DNA of 64,000 nt from Phallusia mammillata (lineage: Eukaryota > Chordata > Ascidiacea > Phlebobranchia > Ascidiidae): positions 33,012 to 97,011 of the forward strand of contig QLIY01000632.1 of assembly GCA_003260075.1 (NCBI GenBank), given 5' to 3'. Below the pieces are notes generated by a model. The model was not told the DNA's origin. It saw only the letters and a list, made by a program, of their open reading frames with translations, and did not search any database. Both the position numbers and the translations under genes were made by a program. Position 1 is the stretch's first letter, and the number at the start of each line of letters is the position of its first letter. Shown piece after piece: positions 59,998 through 64,000 of this stretch.

Positions 59998-61085
59998 TCA
60001 AATATCTAAAACATCGTCAATAAATCTTCCCAGTGCACCAAACAAACCTCCACCGCCGCTTTTTCTTCTTCGCTCATGTTCGAATTCTCTTTGTTTTTGT
60101 TCCAACTCTCTTTGTTTTTGTTCAACCTCCTTTTGTTTTTGTTCGACAACCCTTTGATGTTCTCGTTTTATGTTTTCGTTGTCACTTGCTAGTATTCTAT
60201 ACTTTTTGTGCTCATTTTCAATGTCAAGTTTTATCGCACTAACAACTTCATTAGGTACATCCAGTTTCTCCAACTGCATTTCCTCAGTTATTCGGTCGTG
60301 AAGAATTTGCAAATTAACAACACTTATATCAGCATTTCGTTTCGCCTACGATACACAAAAAACAGGTATTTATGATCAATCTTTATGGTATGTTCTTGAA
60401 TTGCAGTTTGTCATTGTTTTTATTAGTAAATAAAGGAGGGTGTGCAGCTTTTTTACCGTGGGACCAAATACATTTTACCATAAATAAAGCATAAATAGAT
60501 CGCAGCGCGCACCTTTATTTAACATTTAACACAATGTGATTTTACGTTGCATACCAAAATGCCTTGAGTTAACAAGCAAAATTCGCATTTCATTCTGGTC
60601 AGTAATAAATAGCCCGGACATATAGATCTGCTAAAAAATAATCTGTGAATAATCGGACGCGTTTTCCAGAACATTTAAAATCAAGTATATCTGCGGGCCG
60701 CACAACCTTGAATCAATTGGCCGCACTTGGCCGGCGGGTGGCAGGTTGCACACCCCTGAATTAAACCATTTGTGCACGTGCAAGGTTACAATTGCCCTAA
60801 CATTGTAAACGTTATTAACTTTTGTCTTCCCCTTTCCAACTTTTTATCATATTTGTCCGAAAAACGTTAAAAATGCTTCAAGACAAATATTGCCGATGGG
60901 CTTGAGATTATTTCGACGCAAATGCATTAAAACAATCACCAAGCCAGAATCAGCTTTTTCGGCAGAATTCAAAACAATTGGCTCGAAAACAGACATTTAG
61001 CGTGCTAATAGTATATTTTGATGTCTATCTTTATATATACACATGGTTACTTACCATTTCACTGGTGTATTTTCCCAACATTGTA

Positions 61086-61128
<43 letters not shown>

Positions 61129-62989
61129 CGCAGCTTTGCTGCTGCCACTTTCTGTTAATAAGTATTGTAAGTTAGACTTGAAACACTGAAGAACAAAAAC
61201 ATTTACCTGATCCGTCTGATATTGTTTTAAAACCGCGGCGAAAGTGGACTGTACGTCCTTTTCAAGCTGCTGTTGTTCCGTAATCAATATCTTTTGGAAT
61301 TTATCTGTTTCTACTTGTTCTGCAAATCTTTGCATTATTTTCTGTTTTATTTCGTCGTTCCTTTGTTCAAGATCTTTTTCATTTTTGGCGTTTTCAGCCT
61401 CCTACAAACAAATAAGACAAGTTTGTTCCTGATTGAACGACTGATCTTGTTTCTCCAAAAACAGCATATCTATGTTTTTTTTGTAAAGCTTTGTTAACCA
61501 TTTAAATACAATCTGTTAACCATGGGGGGGGGGGCGTTTTGAGCCTCCTACAAAAAATAAGACAAGTTTGTCCCTCATTGAACAACTGATCTTGTTTTTC
61601 CAAAAACAGCAAATCTATGTTTTTTTGTAAAGCTTTGTTAACCATTTAAATACAATCTGTTAACCATTTTAAATCAAGTCGAAGAAAATTTTCTCACATT
61701 GCACATTGTACGCCTAACATATTTTACTGTTGCCGATGTAACATTGCAAATAATGGAAACTTTAAACAGTGGCGCATAAAACGTACAGATTTTCTTTTAG
61801 ATAATTTAACTTTTTGACAAATGTGTTTTTAAGTTTGTCCGTTTTTACAGACTATTTACAATGTCGTCAAGCACAATTGCTCACAGCTTTTATTTCATCG
61901 TTGTATTTCTTAAGAAGGTCACTTCGAACGCTGAAGGCAGTTTCGTTGAAGATCGCCTTCAAATAGAACTAGCTTTTTTATGAGGCGACCAGCAGTGGCA
62001 AAAAATATGTGGGTTAGGCTTTAAAAAACTACGCCTTGTGAACAAAAAACATGGCACTGAATTGTCATAAAATGCTTTTTAAAACCGCTGTAGTGTTGTA
62101 AAATTGAACGTTTGTTAGCAATTATGTGGAAACAAGTTTTAAGGTCATTTCGCCGTTTTTATTTGCAAGCGCCACAAACAACTGTTTTACAAAACTTTAA
62201 CAAAAAGGGGACAACTATTTTAACCAGCATTTATTTTTTACTTTCAGTGTTGCATTTTCTACCAATACGCTAATTTCAGATAAATTTGTTCTGAAATTAC
62301 TCTTTAGACACACATTACTCTTCCAATTATAGAGCTTAGAACCTCCGCACCTAATTTTTAACCTTACCTTTTCAAGCCTTAATTTTGTCAAAAACGTCTC
62401 AAAAATACTTTGCATTTGCTGTGCAAGTCCCTTTTTGAACTGTTGAAAAAGTGCTGGAAATAATTCCGATTCTAGGTTGCCATTAAACTTGTCGCCAATC
62501 GAGTTGTTGAAATGTTTGTGCGAATTATTCAACTCTATCTCCGTGGCCACATCCAATAAAACCTGCGTATAAAAACGTGTAAACAACAAATAACGCAACT
62601 AGTTTCTATAGTACAAGTTTGGCAGCAGTATACCCCAGTAATGCGCAACGTTGTGAGTCGGACCAGGCTTTTCGTGTCGGGTTTAGATTTGAGTTTCAAT
62701 AAAACGGACTTGAAGTGGGCCTGACTCTTTGCTAGGAATTATTTTGCACTTCACCTCCTGATTTGGGCCGATTTTATTCGCCGGACCCGATGTGGTGCCA
62801 AATTCCACTTCGGGCTCCGCTCACTACCTTATCGTAAGCTGGTTTTGCTTAATTGTCAAACGTTCCTAATTAAACAGCTGCTAAACTAAAAAAGTTCAGC
62901 AGAAAAAAGTAAGTTACCTTGTCCATTTCGTCTTCATACTCGCTTAGCAGTTTCCTAATCACATTCTTTGCATTTCCTTTGAAGTTTGC
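59998..62989 (-). CDS. GBP-like helical/coiled-coil protein, copy 2, disrupted by a G42 run
   Basis: Exons 62989-62918 (ANFKGNAKNVIRKLLSEYED...), 62562-62368, 61401-61207, 61150-61055 and 60345-59998, phase 0 where intact. Same architecture as copy 1. The last exon differs at many residues (VVSAIKLDIENEHKKYRILA; EFEHERRRKSGGGGLFGALG; ends DDVLDI). The short fourth exon contains a G42 run (61086-61127) where copy 1 has a few ordinary bases, which breaks the frame. Whether that is biological or an assembly error is open. A first fragment of the 61401 exon is repeated at 61535-61549 after a G11 run. The 5' end probably continues right of the window. Confidence 0.65.
60432..60755. mobile_element. 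MITE-like repeat with GGGTGTGCA / TGCACACCC ends
   Basis: aagGAGGGTGTGCAGCTT at 60429 and GGTTGCACACCCCTG ending near 60752 are inverted. Interior contains ggccgcacttggcc. Similar single ends lie at 57395-57450 and 22855. Intron of copy 2. Confidence 0.5.
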
Positions 62990-62999
62990 CTGTAAAAAC

Positions 63000-63921
63000 A
63001 ACCACAATGGTCTTAGTTTAGTTATTTTGGTTCCATAACCAGCGTTTTTTCTATGTCAATCACGTGGCCGTGGAACCAGCTCCTATATGCCAAACCCTGG
63101 CAAGTGCCATTGTGCATCGGTTCCAAATCACTCAACCGGGTAACTACGTCACATCACGTGTAACTGCACCACATTGCCACAATTCCCTGTGACGTAACAA
63201 TATCCTTGCGTTTTCGTACTTTCTGCTGTGTTTTCTGTATTTTAGTGTGAAGTTTTGTCGGCCCACATGTAGTTCGTTGAATTGCTGTTTTGGATTTGTT
63301 ATCTCTGTAGTGTAGAGCCATTCGAAGAAAACTTATTTGCAACTGTTTGTCATTAATAGAAGGATAAATGTATATAAACTCTGATGTGAAACAAATGTCC
63401 GGTTATGTTGGTAATACAAGGTAAGCTATGCTTTTTATTCTACATCAAAGTTGAACCATTTGTCGTGTAATTGCAGTATGCATTTTTTGTGTACAAATCC
63501 GTTTTGTCATGCAAGTTTTGGTTGTCTGTTAACTATGGCTTAAAACTCTGATAAACGTTATTTTTAAGATGCAATCAATTCATTATGCCGTTTCTGAATG
63601 TATGTCTTCTTTAACTGTTTGCCAGATTTTTACAGACTAGAAAGCTTTTGCGAATTTGATGGGCAAACTAAATTGAAACTATTAGGTTCTAACAATTTGG
63701 CCCATTAAACTCTCATTAAAGCACTCCAGTTTGTTAAAATCATAAAATTTAAGTGTTTTTCTCTACTCGATGTAAATATTTGGACACGAATTGGCGTTCA
63801 TGAGGCTCTATCGCGCAACAATAGGGTTGGACAACTTGTGTTTCATGCAGACTCTGACCGTGGCAGTTTAAGTGGGGTTGCCATATTCCCTGACAAAATG
63901 TGTCTCAGTTGCGTTAACCCA
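63000..63921. other. gene-free right end
   Basis: No exon recognised. It probably belongs to an intron or the upstream region of the GBP-like gene. Confidence 0.3.
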
Positions 63922-64000
63922 GTGGTTCTCAAACTTTTTCATTATTTTTTTTAAAACGGTCCCTTTGCCATTATTTCGAGGGCTCGCGGTCCTTAATCCT
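63919..64000. mobile_element. partial hAT-like MITE, left end only
   Basis: CAGTGGTTCTCAAACTTTTTC begins at 63921 and runs off the window; same TIR family as 26474, 41967 and 56941. Confidence 0.65.

Larger units (their letters stand above)
56209..62777. repeat. tandem segmental duplication, unit about 3.3 kb
   Basis: 56209-59323 and 59380-62777 carry the same exons in the same order. 58134-59323 versus 61536-62777 are nearly identical including introns, whereas the 3' exons are clearly diverged. A third remnant of the last exon and flank lies at 59690-59815. At the breakpoint 59324-59378 are an unknown base, a short CCGGCATAC tandem repeat and an element-A-type end (GGCGCCTAT). Confidence 0.85.

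Overview
This is a metazoan nuclear window: AT-rich DNA, spliced genes with GT-AG introns, and dense short transposon remnants. The set of genes fits a chordate, most likely a heterozygous tunicate (ascidian). They are AP-2 sigma, a V-ATPase G subunit, DUSP11, DAP, an annexin, a FRAS1/FREM-type matrix protein and a death-domain TNF receptor. The ascidian assignment is inference, from compact introns, lineage-specific gene expansions and apparent haplotype duplications. No prokaryotic or viral gene organisation is visible.

Layout. 1.1-1.7 kb (-): DAP, three exons. 5.5-7.7 kb: a nest of non-autonomous DNA transposons. 8.2-11.7 kb (+): a complete 312-residue TNF-receptor-like protein with signal peptide, cysteine-rich region, membrane helix and death domain. 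13.7-20.1 kb (-): the last five exons of an annexin. 20.95-21.84 kb (+): three consecutive exons from the C-terminal part of a FRAS1/FREM protein. 28.2-28.9 kb (-): V-ATPase subunit G. 32.0-32.9 kb (-): DUSP11-like RNA phosphatase. 33.1-34.1 kb (-): a probable small tail-anchored protein. 34.4-35.0 kb (+): AP-2 sigma.

36.6-52.8 kb is the most remarkable block. It holds seven complete but strongly divergent Rho-family small GTPase genes, one on + and six on -. All were assembled here from exons that join in frame at the same two phase-2 intron positions. All keep the P-loop lysine and the T/N-K-x-D base-specificity motif. Six of seven have lost the catalytic glutamine, and several have also lost the switch I threonine or the DxxG glycine. 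Two lack a C-terminal CAAX box. This looks like a tandemly expanded family of atypical, probably GTPase-deficient Rho proteins.

55-63 kb (-) holds a tandemly duplicated gene. Its exons encode an alpha-helical, coiled-coil protein that resembles the helical tail of guanylate-binding proteins. There are two near-complete copies and at least two remnants.

A window-wide oddity is a series of C or G runs of almost exactly 10-12 bases. Most sit precisely between two adjacent, slightly diverged copies of the same 70-370 bp segment. Haplotype mis-joining during assembly is the simplest explanation. Several of these joints hit or flank exons (TNF receptor, small tail-anchored gene, GBP-like gene), so gene structures there need care. 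Much longer runs (C91, G33, G24, G42) also occur, two of them inside a tRNA-derived SINE-like repeat.
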